Assembly (NCBI GenBank): GCA_022495005.1
Contig: JAGYXB010000046.1
Location: 248,001 to 312,000 of the forward strand
DNA: 64,000 nucleotides
Reading direction: 5' to 3'
Origin: Rhyacophila brunnea
Taxonomy: Eukaryota; Arthropoda; Insecta; Trichoptera; Rhyacophilidae
Every line of letters begins with the position of its first letter. Within the stretch, counting starts at the first letter, position 1. A program made the position numbers and the translations under genes. Positions 32,936-44,110 of this stretch are shown here, piece by piece. The notes beneath the pieces were generated by a model. That model had not been told where the DNA came from and did no database searches. It saw nothing but the letters and a program-made list of their open reading frames with translations.

Positions 32936-33015
32936 TTGAAAATGAGCCCATGAGACGGACGACACCGCTCCACTTAGTTATATTTAATAAAAGTTGAATC
33001 AGTATGATAAAATTT
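32936..33015 (+). repeat. Diverged half of the 8 kb foldback
   Basis: CAGTTGAAAATGAGCCCATG, AGACGGACGACACCGCTCC and TTAATAAAAGTTGAATCAGT line up with the right arm of the foldback units at 8171-8252. The opposite arm is not present. It shows that the family exists outside the tandem pair. Confidence 0.6.
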
Positions 33016-33417
33016 TCGTTTTATTTACACTAATAAAATAAAACTCAATTGCGTAAGAATATTCCTCACCAAATAAACGATTGGCGAACGAAAACATTAA
33101 TTTATTTTTTCCTCGACAGAAAATCCACCGCACTTCTTGGGTTCATAATTCATATGGATTGAGTTTTACACCCACATATTCCATAAATTCTGTACCTACG
33201 TGTGGAGTTGTAACATCGAATTTAGATTAGATTAACATGCCATGTTTTTCTTAATTTTAACCATAAAACGATTCCCAATGATAAATGTAAACTTTATTGA
33301 AATTCGTCGGTATAAATTATTGGCAAACTTGGCAGTCGCATTTCCTTATACAGATTAACATTCTCCAACTAACGTAGGTAGCCAGTCCTCAGTTTGACGC
33401 TTATTGAAAATTTATAA
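33016..33417. other. AT-rich non-coding spacer
   Basis: Nothing recognised. Confidence 0.4.
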
Positions 33418-33540
33418 TTACGTCCACGTGAGCAATTTGAAATTGATTGCGTGGTGGAGAACCGCTCCCAGCACAAACCGAAGGTCTTTACAACTTGGTA
33501 CAAAGTATTATTTAACATGTCAGTGAGGTATCTTGACTAG
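33418..33540 (+). CDS. Candidate exon of an unknown gene (40 codons, no ATG start)
   Basis: An open frame after a stop at 33415 reads LRPREQFEIDCVVENRSQHK then PKVFTTWYK, and ends at TAG 33538-33540. From 33433 to about 33504 most codons end in G or C, unlike the AT-rich flanks, which is the usual mark of a coding segment in such a genome. An AG acceptor could lie at 33431-33432, and the sequence after TGGTACAAA (GTATTA) is only a weak donor. I do not recognise the protein. It could equally be a fragment of an old repeat. Confidence 0.25.
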   Translation, partial: LRPREQFEIDCVVENRSQHKPKVFTTWYKVLFNMSVRYLD

Positions 33541-35423
33541 GAAGGTAACTAAATATCACATACGTTACACGGACGTATTATTCTTTATAAACATTGAAAA
33601 ACATTAGATTTATCTACATACAAATAAGACTCTTGAAGAACATCTTTATGAAACTTTATCTAAAGAGCATAATATTGTCACGGAACTGTTAAAACCTGCG
33701 ATGTAACAATTCAACCAAATGTGTTTTTTTATCCATCTCAAGTAGACACACTTTTATAAAACTTTATCAAAAGTGTATCACAATCAACTTGCTGAAACCC
33801 CCTATGTGACAATTTGTCAAAAAATATTTTTTTTTTATATATTTATATTTTCTGTAAAACTCTTAATATTCTATTTACCACCAAAATAAAAATAAAAACC
33901 TTACTAATTATAAATAAACATCTAATTTTAATTTGTTTTTAAATACCTCCTCCAATTTTTGGAGCAATAACATCGGAATAATAATTACAAACACTCTATG
34001 ATAACGAGCCGTTTATCCTTAGCCATTTAAATAAACAATTTATTCAGATTAAAATATTGAAAGTCTACCTTGATAATATAATTATAGAGCAGTTTTTATC
34101 ATACATGTAAAATATCAATTTTGTAACATCGGAGGTTTTAACAGATCAACGACGAAATTATCTATAATTGCACATAGCATATTATGACTAATCCAGAAGT
34201 GCATTGGTAAACATACAAGATTATGATAATGCATTTAAATTCAAATTCCATCAACTACCTTCGATCGATAGTATTAATAATACAAAAATATAATATATCA
34301 TAAATATGAGTGACTTATTTTGACGTTTCGTAATAACGTACGTATGATGTAATATTATTCATATTCACTTAAATATTTTTATTATGGAAACGAGAGTATA
34401 TAAAAAAGCCTGTAATAATAATGATAGGCAATTTTATCTCAGTGCAGCCCCGGAAAATAAATCTAAGTGCATAATAGCACAAAAAATACATACCACAATT
34501 GAATCTGCAATGCGAAATGACTTATTAGCCATTATTAATAAATTTAAGCTCTGTCTACATAATATAGAAGGTGTCCTTCGTCGTCGTTGTATATTATGGT
34601 ATGGTATGGTAGGTAGATACATTATAATTGTGTTTGTACGGGAAAAGTCAACATCTATCCTGTAAACGATTTATAAAAAAACACAGTAAAATGACTATCT
34701 ACGGCTAAAAAAGGTTTTCGCAAATATTTATGAGAATTTTAGTGTACCGGATCCCATCTTTGGGGGACGAAGATAGAAATCTTTTTTTTATTTAGTTAAA
34801 GCACACACAGTAGATATTTGATGTCCGCCGCCAGTGCGTAGATGTCTTGTATTTAATTTCCAAGTATATCTACTTAATAACATAGACCCATTGCGAAATC
34901 GAATACTTCAACAGAAACGTACCTACAAAGCAATTAGAGACATATTCATCTACGTTCACGTTCCTACGTCGAAAATAGCATTAAGAAGTATATAAATAAG
35001 AAGAAGAAAAACAGAATTCAATCCATCCTTGAAATACTTTTAAAGAACGTAAGACGTAATAAGGGTTATACAATATTATTACGGACACCGATAATCTATC
35101 TGGCATCATTTTCACCGGACATTCTGTTCCCAACAATTTATTTTAGTTCATTTTTAATTAATAATACATTAAGAACACAATAAATAAATCTTACTAAGTC
35201 TCAAAGTAACCATATACTGAGCTTCTACAACAGATTCTTGCGGCGTGTCACCTCAGGAGATACAAAAACAATCTATGCAACCACTCAATACGCTTTATGG
35301 TGGAATCAATGACATTATTAATGGACAACGTACTCAATACAGTAGCTAGCAAGTAAATTCGCGCATAGCGATATTCGCACATGTATAGGTAGACGTCGCG
35401 CAATTTTCATTAAGCGATATCAC
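33541..35423. other. Mostly AT-rich non-coding stretch
   Basis: A 93-codon plus frame (34384-34665, starting METRVYKKACNNND) is AT-rich in codon use, has no recognised domain and overlaps an antisense frame, so I do not call it. The rest shows nothing. 35355-35420 is CpG-richer (CGCGCATAGCG, GACGTCGCGC). Confidence 0.35.
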
Positions 35424-35623
35424 GCATCGGGAATTTATAGCAATATCACCTTTATTGTAATGGCGTTAGAACAGTGTTTCTAGTGTCAATATTCATTTGA
35501 GCGAACCCGTTCAAGTCGAACCATTTGGCAGACCCGACAAAAAGCATCGGGAATTTATAGTAATATCACCTTTATTGTAATGGCGTTAGAACAGATAATG
35601 CAATTCGGCAGACCCGACAAAAA
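35424..35623 (+). repeat. Two-copy direct repeat, 120 bp period
   Basis: A 51 bp block starting GCATCGGGAATTTATAG and ending GGCGTTAGAACAG occurs at 35424-35474 and 35544-35594 with one mismatch. Each copy is followed by GGCAGACCCGACAAAAA (35527-35543 and 35607-35623), with 52 bp between block and tail in the first copy and only 12 bp in the second. The near identity implies a recent local duplication plus a deletion. Confidence 0.85.
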
Positions 35624-35881
35624 AGTGAGTGTAATTTTTTTTCCAGATGCTTCGTCTATATTAATGTCATTGGGTGGAACAAATTAATCTCTAAATTGCG
35701 CAGATTGCTATTTCTTCTACTGCGCACGAATTACAGGGTTAATTTTATTATTTCCGACTGCTCTTACATGAAGTCTATTGCACCGTTTTCTCTTGCTCGG
35801 CGTCGCTTTAACTACGTCATATTTTCTGCCAAAACTATCGATCTTTACGGTTATGTAGTTTGTTTATAATAGTAAATAATT
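35624..35881. other. GC-shifted spacer, nothing recognised
   Basis: No frame or repeat partner was found; it is CpG-richer near 35800 (CTCGGCGTCGC). Confidence 0.3.
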
Positions 35882-36365
35882 TTAGGAACTTTTTATATAC
35901 TTAAATTTTCGGTTGAATCATATAAACTTGACAATTCTATGTATTAATAATTTTGGACAAATAAGGCAATTGTCAACAAATCATTTTTTTGCTATTTTGC
36001 AACAAACAAACAAATATAGAATACTGAAATGTCATTTTGATTTCCATAGTAACGCTCGTGTATATTAATAATTTAGTTGCTAGGACCACCCTCTTAGCAA
36101 CCAATAATAGTGGATTGGATTACGGATTTCTTCCGAAATAACTTTTCATACAAAATAGAATTAACTGAAAATGAATTCAATTCTACTTATAGATGGCTAA
36201 AAGTATTAAAAGAATGCATTGGCATCGTGTTCTGATATATTCTAAAAGTTTCAAATGTCTAGCTAGTCGGGAAATCAGTTAAAAATCGATTGCAAGATTT
36301 GTACTGGATAAACAACCACCGGACAAATAAGAATACGAGCTAATAAAAACGGTGTAATAAAAAGC
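35882..36365 (+). mobile_element. MITE family K, copy 3
   Basis: The longest plus-strand copy. It contains GGAACTTTTTATATAC, an AATTTAGTTGCTAGGACCAC / CTTAGCAACC inverted arm, TTAACTGAAAATGAATTC, GTCTAGCTAGTCGGGAA and the tail CCACCGGACAAATAAGAATA then AACGGTGTAATA. A short insertion (about 35945-36020) separates the first block from the rest. Confidence 0.78.
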
Positions 36366-36371
36366 GATGTT

Positions 36372-36585
36372 AGAACTAGCTCGGCACGTGCTACGGACAC
36401 CATTAACCTGGCTTGCCTATTCTTTTAATAAGTCAATCCGATTCCCGCATCCTGGAAAATCACCACTGAGCGTATGTCGGAGCTACGGGATGCTGACATG
36501 ACCTGAAAAGATGCATGAACACTTGCGAGCGATAAGGTTTTTTGAGGCGCCGTGTGCTGTCTATTTCTTCAAACTGAGGAGCGAT
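36372..36585 (+). pseudogene. LINE family D, C-terminal tail fragment
   Basis: Plus-strand partner of 17213-17637: CACGTGCTACGGA.ACC, ACCTGGCTTGCCTATTC, GGAGCTACGGGATGCTG, ACCTGAAAAGATGCA and GCGCCGTGTGCTGTCTAT align with that copy. It is directly after the family K MITE and has no open frame. Confidence 0.65.
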
Positions 36586-37831
36586 TATGGTATAAGTTTT
36601 ATTATGGTATAAGTTATGGTAAAATCACAAGAAAATGATTCGCTTTAATATGGTGAATGCGTCATGTTCATATTATATTATTATGGGGGTTGTTTTACAT
36701 TACGTTTAAAATATGCTATTTACATTAAATACTTATCAGGTGACAGGAAGATTTTCTTGTGTTATTATGTCATATATTGAATTTGGGAGAGAAATACTAA
36801 AGTTATATTATATTTAAACGAATATTATATTAAATATGGCTTCGAATTTTCATCTCACATTATTGCCATAATTTGTACTCGTACCTACAGAAGAATTTTC
36901 ATATTGGAATTAAGTATGATCGCAGTCGTTCATAAATCTATGTAATATGTTTCTACTGAGAATAAATTCTGGAATCTGTGTACGAGAACAGTATTCAGAA
37001 AACGTAGTAGATATCAGCTGTCGCACGGAAAAAATATATGTTATTATATGCATATTTCGTTTACACTTGATGGATTACATTAAGTGGATGATTTCACTCA
37101 AGAAAGGTAATCCAGAATATATTCCCAGTGAAAACGGACCTTATGATGAAACACATATTTTACTACAATATTAGTTTTCATATATCGCTTCAACAAGGTG
37201 CCACGATATTACCATTCCCAATGGTGTCGTTCATAAAAAGCGATAAATAAAATAAAAGTTTTACAAAACCAAATGCCTTGCCATTATCATTAATTTTACG
37301 CCATTCAACATTGTATTACATTATAAGGAAGCTTTTATGTTACACTGTGGCCACTACATTGTTTAACTAAATAATATTATGATATAGGTACTATATAGAT
37401 AAAGATGTAAGATTAAAATGTTGTGTAATACATAAGACAAACTGCACTTTTCACGACATCCGTCAAGGTTGGTCAAATTTATTTTTAATGTTGTAAGTAT
37501 ACTTAGTACATTATGTTACACATATTTAATACATAATTTCAAATTATTTTAAAAATTACACAACATATACCTCTATTTACCTTTATCATAGTACTACATA
37601 TAAAAATATATATCGAGTGTGTTTAGTAAAAAAAAAAGCTTAAGGTACGTGGTGGTACTTAAAATGGGTGCCGCAAGCTGTTTTAAGAAAATGATTCGAG
37701 GCAGTATTATCACAGTACGCTGATGCACGATCACAATTAAAGATTCCATTGTTGCACCAGTTTGTGACCTGCGATGCTTCCTCTCACGATATAAAATTGT
37801 ATATACATAATTTGAAAACATCGCATGTATA
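36586..37831. other. AT-rich non-coding stretch
   Basis: Short frames (plus 36947-37174, minus 37594-37836) have no domain. Nothing else recognised. Confidence 0.4.
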
Positions 37832-37950
37832 TACACACTAGAAAAAAAATCATTTTGTAGAAGAAAAAATACGACATCCGACGGGACTTAAACCTGTATA
37901 TGCTGGATTCGCGCCAGTATGCTTTTCCAATTAAGCTACGGGCGTCTTAC
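37832..37950 (-). mobile_element. tRNA-derived SINE family S2
   Basis: The minus strand reads GACGCCCGTAGCTTAATTGG (A box), then GGCGCGAATCCAGCATATAC, then GGTTTAAGTCCCGTC (degenerate B box), then TCGTATTTTTTCTTC and an A/T-rich tail ending CTAGTGTGT. The same order is seen at 62235-62344 and 43687-43793. The B box has decayed. Confidence 0.75.
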
Positions 37951-39342
37951 TAAATGACGACGGCTTAAACTAGTAGTTGTTACAAGAAATACTTACCGAA
38001 TTGTGTTATAATCATAATATATAAGATGATTTCAAATGTTACATTCTCAAATCTTGCGTCTTATTCGTTGAATAAAAAAAATAGTTTTTTATTATATAAA
38101 ATTGTTATTGAAAAGCAAATTTTCTCGTTTCAGCAATTGGTGTTACAATTAGTTTCAGGAAGATAATATTGGCACATATACATATTCAAGATATGAGATA
38201 AATGAGGGTAGCTGACGTATCATTAGGAGCTAGTGTGGCAAATTAAATAATACATGCAAACACCACAGAATATATGCAATAGAGTCGGCTATTTTTTGTA
38301 TATACATCAGATTTAAAAAAATCCCCACCAAAAAGACCAAAAATGATATAGAGCTGCATTTTATGTATGCTGATCAGGGTCACCTATTCCATTAATTGCT
38401 ATTATTTTTTATTTCACTATGAAAAAAATTAACCGCGAAGGATGCCGTGATATGAAAAAGTTTTAAAACCACTGACTTACGAGACAATAACTTTGCAGGA
38501 TAGCAATTTCGCATAATATATATATTTCACAAACGCATTAACAAAAAAATATGACAATTTGTCACAGAATAAGACTATTGGAAAATGTGTTGCTAACAAT
38601 TAATTTGGCCAATAAGAAACTCGATTTCGCCTGAATATCCCTTGGCTCTTTTGGTTTATAATTTTAAGAATGGAAAAATTATACCATTTAATAATAAGGT
38701 ACTGTTGAACACTGTTTCTATATAGATAAAGTCTAAAGATAGGAACTGTGATGCAAAAAACGACATATTATGATACCACTAATTTTCAGACAAAGTCTGA
38801 TATTAAAAACTACTGATATCTTTTTGCATAGGAGAACTGCGCGTCTTACGTCAAACTGTAATTTTCTTCACAAATTTTCATATAAAACCACAGAAGGCTT
38901 CAACTATCTAGGACCTTTTGTTTTCTCAGTCGAGTTTTTTAATACTGAAAGAAATTTTTTGAATCCGATGAATTTCAACGTAAACAATTATACCTTTTAA
39001 ATATTCACTGAAGTAGAATTCCCCGTAAAACGTTCAATTATTTTGTTATGAAAATAATAAAAGTAAGTACTAATTATTTCTACTAAGCGACATCGTTTTT
39101 CTTCCAGAATCAAAAAATAGGTTTCCTTCCCTATTTATTTTTTTATAAAGTTTTATATTTTGCAGGTCGCACAAATAAAATTTTCTATACACAAAAACAT
39201 CTGGATCTCATTTTCTATTTCTAGAGAAATGAAAATTAAAATTAAAAATTCTAAGAAGAAATAAACTGGCAAAAGTATGCAACGAATCGTCAATAAAGTT
39301 TGCTAGTACTAGTTGTATGTTCTGGTTATAGTAGCAGGAATA
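37951..39342. other. AT-rich stretch with a solo family R copy
   Basis: A family R copy lies at 38035-38087 (TTACATTCTCAAATCTTGCG then ATTCGTTGAATAAAA). A 76-codon plus frame at 38770-39000 is AT-rich without a domain. Nothing else recognised. Confidence 0.45.
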
Positions 39343-39519
39343 TCAGTTATTGTTGCCCGTAAACTCTAATTGTTTGTCATTCAAAGTTATCATATTGTAG
39401 ACTGCAGCAGTTAAAGTGGCACTTAGCTTGTTGAACGGACAGCTTCTCGGTTCCACATCAATCGGGCACTTAATCTTCGAGAAGGGCTCCTCACTGGCAG
39501 AAATGCCGGCCGAAAACAC
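39343..39519 (-). CDS. Candidate (terminal) exon of an unknown gene, 58 codons, no ATG
   Basis: On the minus strand from 39519 to TGA at 39343-39345 the frame reads VFSAGISASEEPFSKIKCPI, then DVEPRSCPFNKLSATLTAAV, then YNMITLNDKQLEFTG. Codon third positions are rich in G and C from 39500 to about 39405, in contrast to both flanks. An acceptor-like TTTCTGCCAG/T at about 39494 would open an exon at 39493, and the stop would make it a last exon. AATAAA on the minus strand occurs about 200 bp downstream (near 39135). I do not recognise the product; an old repeat remains possible. Confidence 0.35.
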   Translation of the reverse strand: MFSAGISASEEPFSKIKCPIDVEPRSCPFNKLSATLTAAVYNMITLNDKQLEFTGNNN

Positions 39520-41027
39520 TCACCTTGCTCCATAAACCAACTCGTAATAATATTCGTAACGTATAGGGTAATTGAAAAATAACTGTCTTAAATATATTTA
39601 ACTGGCTAATTATTCTAAAAACGATTTTATTGTCGAAATTCTATTATTTTTTTCGACCACCATTCATTTATTTATCTGTACATATTATTACTATTAGGTA
39701 GTATTGTTACGGTATTCATTAATTAATAGTTTCAGTTTTAGTTAAAATTCCATGTGTTTTAAATTATATAATTTCGGTTTTTTTTACCTCGACTGAAATG
39801 GTTACGGTTTTCAAATAACCCACCTTAACCACATTACCTATTTTAAGTACTGACTGTCAACAATTCGCATTTTGAATTTTAATTCCGGAATTGAAAAATA
39901 CTAACTTATGTTAATTAATCAGGCCAAATAAAACACAATACATTATAATATAAACATTTCAACGGTACGTGATATCAATTAAGTAAGTACATAATATACG
40001 TATAATTGAAAAGTTATATCTAGTTAATTTTCAATTTAATATCCACATACCTACTTGTAATTTTGTAATTGAATTAATATATTTTTTAGGTTTTCCTGAA
40101 TTAAAAATAAATTGTTGTAAACATCCTGTACTAAATCTGTAGTTAAAGTTATGCAAGATTCTTGTGCAATGTAAGTACCTACCAAGAAACTCGTTAAAAC
40201 CTTATGTCCAAAGAGAGTTAAGTTGAGTTAACAAATTTCAAACTTTTCGTTCGGGCGAACAACAGCGAAGAAAGGGCATATGAAATTAACATAACATCGA
40301 AAGCTTTGTTTACCAAAATGAGTTATATGTTATATTATCTACACAACGAAGTAGTTTTATAAAATTTAGGGTACCTACTGCGACATATTTTAATAATTTG
40401 TGCTGGAAGAATATCCTTTCGTTACTGTAACGATGGTAAAGTGATAGTTTTCAGTTATCAGGTATCACTATCTCGAAAAAAAGCATTAGTACCTATAAGG
40501 TATCAGCAAATGTCAGAGACACGATTTTAAAAATATACCAGATAGCAGAATATGTGAAAAAACGTGAGTATTTGTTTCCAATAATCACACTACTTGTTTA
40601 GTTAGAGATCATTTTATAAGTAACTAGCCACACAACATAATAGTATGTAATTAACTATTTCTTTTATTCAATGAATAATTCACAAGATTTAAGAATATAT
40701 CATTCTGATTATTGAATGTATCAGAAAGTGTTTTTCTATATGTATAATAGTATGTATTTAAATACTATACCATGAGAGCAACTCCTGACACATTATCAAA
40801 GAGGGAAATCAATAATGTAATGAATACAGATTTGCAATAATGACCCAAATTGCAATATACGGTATGGTTTATTTATTAATTTTTCTGCATTTATTTGTTT
40901 ATAAAATAAACTTATATGAGCTGATTCGTTTAGAAGGCCCCGCATGAATATGCTACCTACGTAATCTGTAAGTCAATGGTTTACAACGGGTGTCTACATT
41001 TCTGTCACTATGCCTATAACCTATAAC
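39520..41027. other. AT-rich stretch with a solo family R copy
   Basis: A minus-strand family R copy lies at 40643-40721 (AACTATTTCTTTTATTCAAT then GAATAATTCACAAGATTTAA). Nothing else recognised. Confidence 0.45.
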
Positions 41028-41418
41028 CATGGCCCCCACATCCTGAACCGGGCCCCCATGCTGGGATCTTTGGTAGGCTCCCTTATCTATCTCTAAGGAT
41101 AAAGGCAGTGTGATGCTCTACAGTAGCGTTTTCCAAATGGTGTACGCGGTAAAATTAATGTGTATATTTAGTGTTTTGTGTTGTATATTTTAATACATCT
41201 ATTTGAATATAGGAGTTGACGAGACGAGTGTCGATACCCAATTAAATTTTTTATCATACAACCATATAATTTTAAGTAATAACATTATTGAAGGAAAATA
41301 GCGCCGCAGGCGACTTTTTTACTATTTAAGCAAATCTGGTCGACTGGCCTCGCCGGGCCCCTCCTGAGCCCGGGCCCCCAGGCTAGAGCCCTGTCAGCCC
41401 CCCCTTGTGGGGGCCATG
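41028..41418. mobile_element. CATGGCCCC-ended element, 391 bp, 8 bp TSD (hAT-like)
   Basis: The ends are CATGGCCCCCACA and TGTGGGGGCCATG in mirror image (the right end has CTTGTGGGGGCCATG). The target duplication CCTATAAC is perfect at 41020-41027 and 41419-41426. Subterminal regions are rich in GGGCCCC runs. Internal text TAGCGTTTTCCAAATGGTGT is shared, inverted, with 62358-62755 and about 60595-60811. No coding sequence. An 8 bp TSD fits hAT. Confidence 0.88.
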
Positions 41419-41426
41419 CCTATAAC

Positions 41427-42437
41427 AAATGTAGACTAAATTTACTAAATTAACAGACACCAACCATCATTAAAGAAAATTAAAAATGTATGGATTGATA
41501 TTTCAATTCATTTATTTGTTTTCATAATAATTATAGAAATATACTTTTACGATTACAACAAACACTAAACCATAATCAATAATATGAAACTTTCGTGAAA
41601 AAAATTATAGAGGAATAATCAGAATAATCTAAATGTATTCAGTTGATTTTTAATATTATTTTTTTATAAAAAGTTTCTAGCTTTCATATTTCTAAAAGAA
41701 CGGCACTAGTTATCTTCATACAAACATAAGTTACAATTACAGAACAATAATTGCATACTGTTTAAAGATGTCGTTATTTTTTTATTCTTACCAATAAATC
41801 CAACCGCATATCGAAGGTTGACGAAGTGAGTGTGTTGAACTCTGGGAGTGTTGCATGTGATCACCTACGTCAATTATGAATGTCGCTTAATATCCAAAAG
41901 AATCAATTTATGTTTATATATCCACTCGTATTTACCATTCCCTATATGAGTTAAAGTAAATTATATTTTTACAGCTGAAAATATAGCCAAAGTATGCAGC
42001 TATCCCGCGTTTGGTGGTAGCTATTATTCCATGGAAAATTTCAAATAATTAATCGTTTGGTTTCCGATCAGTACCTACCGCTGGTGTGAAGTATTTAGAG
42101 TTGATGTACGAACATAGTTGATAAAGACACCACAACTTGATTTAAATAATATACACGTCAAAAAGAAGATGTCTAGTATATTAAGACATAATATGAAAGT
42201 ATATAACAGAAAATATACAGAATTTATTAATAACTGCTGTTTCGATACTTGTGTACACGTAGATATTTTATTAAGAGATAATACTTAACATCCGATTACG
42301 CATTAAATAATTATATAACACGGGCACATTTAAAGTGGATACCGCGGACCACATGTTGACGATACTTGTATCTGGGCCATCGCATGTAAGTAATCATCGG
42401 ATACAAACTGGGTATATGTTTCACTAATTAATTATAC
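41427..42437. other. AT-rich non-coding stretch
   Basis: No element or gene recognised. Confidence 0.45.
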
Positions 42438-42445
42438 ACTTAGAT

Positions 42446-43186
42446 CAGGGGTGGCGAACCTATGGCACGCGAGATGATTTTGCATGGCACGCAAATGTTT
42501 AATTTTGAAGAGAAAAGAAATATCACTATTTTATATATAAAAATAATGACGACATACCCATGCGTATTTTCTTCGGTTTTTCATATTATGTTTAAGTACC
42601 AATCGATGCGCAAACGGAAACGACGAAATTCGTGCATAAATAATTACTAATCGCATTCTATACAAAATTGCAGGCAAATCATTTTAAAGAATAATCATTA
42701 CGTTTAATGTAAATATACCATTGCTTAGGTAGGTCCGTAGGTTTGGGGAATTAAACATAAAAATATACAATCAATCAACAAACCTTATGCAATTAATTAT
42801 CGTCAGTCATTCAAATATAATTACTGCTTGTTATTTTACCTCAAACATAATCTCTAAAAATGGAAAACCGCTTAGTGATGGAGAATAGAATATGAAAGAA
42901 GAGTGGTTTAAATGCTTCCACGATCTCTTTGAGTAATTTGAAAATAAGGAAAAAAATATTCAAAGAAAAAAAGATATGCCTTCGGCTAGAAATACTGTGA
43001 AAGATAGAATATCAATACATGACTCAATTGTAGTTTTTAAACATTTTTAATAGAATTCTTACCTATTTTTTTAGAAAACTTAAAACAAAAATTTCGCCAT
43101 AAAAAAACTGCTTGGCACGTCGGACAGTTGAAAAATATTATTTGAGAAATTTTGGCACGCGTACGTAAAAAGGTTCGCCATCCCTG
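42446..43186. mobile_element. hAT element, 741 bp, 8 bp TSD
   Basis: The ends are CAGGGGTGGCGAACCTATGG at the left and, inward from the right, CAGGGATGGCGAACCTTTTT. GGCACGC repeats lie just inside both ends. The target duplication ACTTAGAT is perfect at 42438-42445 and 43187-43194. CAGGGGTGGCGAACC-type termini belong to hAT. The interior shows no transposase domain; the 62-codon frame at 42462-42650 is part of the end. Confidence 0.95.
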
Positions 43187-43194
43187 ACTTAGAT

Positions 43195-43686
43195 CAATTT
43201 AAGTTCCAGAAACTATTAACTGCGCAATATTAGGTGTATGATTTTGTATGAACCCAAATAGCAGGTAGTTTTACCACACCATGAATCTTGCTTGATGACT
43301 GGAGTGAGTGATTGCTATGCTCAAGTTGACAAATTGCGTTCTGTTGGTATGTTGTTATTGCTAGCCCAGGATAAGCTAATTTTCTCAAGAAAATTCAACG
43401 CTATTTTACATTTAAAATAAAAATTCAATTTTTATACATATAGAATTATAGATAGACAATATCTCGTCACACACACAATATTTCAGATTAATAAAATATA
43501 AATGTAAAAGCCAATCGCAATAGACCAAGATTTTGAAACCGGAGTCAAGATATTAGTTTATGACGGTCAAGCCATTAAATCCATGTGTCCTCAAATATCA
43601 CCAATATTGAATGCATGTTCTCTTTACGTTACAAAGTCTAATATAGTATACAGAATTTAAAATCACGTCAGAGAGATGTATTAGGT
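43195..43686. other. AT-rich spacer
   Basis: Nothing recognised. Confidence 0.4.
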
Positions 43687-43793
43687 CATTAGAAAAAATC
43701 TTTTTGAAAAAATACGACACCCAGCAGAATTCGAACCTGCAACCAGCGGGATTGGTGCCCATGTGTTCTTGACCACTAAGCTATAGGTGTCAC
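43687..43793 (-). mobile_element. tRNA-derived SINE family S2, well-preserved tRNA-like head
   Basis: The minus strand starts GACACCTATAGCTTAGTGGT, keeps an A box (TAGCTTAGTGG) and B box (GGTTCGAATTC), and closes with GGGTGTC, which can pair with the first seven bases as an acceptor stem. TCGTATTTTTTC follows as in the other S2 copies. The tail relation to 37832 and 62235 marks it as a SINE and not a host tRNA gene, but it is the most tRNA-like sequence in the window. Confidence 0.75.
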
Positions 43794-43884
43794 ATACAAT
43801 TGCGACAAAGTTGATTATACTGTTAATTATATATCTTAATTACTAACTGGTGTCAGGATCTCTGCAAAAATTTTCACTTGCTAA

Positions 43885-44110
43885 CAATTTAAAAAACTAT
43901 TTATTTATTCAACGAATAATTCACAAGCTTTAAGCACAAGTACAATATTCTTACGATAAATAATTTGATAACATTTTTTTTTTAAATATTTTTTTAATAG
44001 TTTCTTATATACTTCTCTGACGTGTTTAAAATTAAGTATGCTCAATAAAGAATGTTACATTCGTAAATCTTGTGAATTATTCGATGAATAAGAAAAAAAG
44101 ATTATTTAAT
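43885..44110. mobile_element. Family R element with both ends (~225 bp MITE)
   Basis: The left end (about 43891-43935: ACTATTTATTTATTCAACG, AATAATTCACAAGCTTTAAG) and the right end (44064-44100: TAAATCTTGTGAATTATTCG, ATGAATAAGAAAAAAAG) are inverted copies of the family R core. The spacer is AT-rich. This appears to be the parent structure from which the solo copies derive. Confidence 0.65.

Noticed and set aside
34384..34665. 93-codon plus-strand frame starting METRVYKK
   Set aside because: AT-rich codon use, an antisense frame over the same DNA, no domain and no splice context; frames of this length arise by chance in 64 kb.
43700..43793. A host tRNA gene on the minus strand
   Set aside because: The downstream TCGTATTTTTTC tail is shared with two other tRNA-like copies, which marks it as a SINE; the anticodon arm is not convincing.
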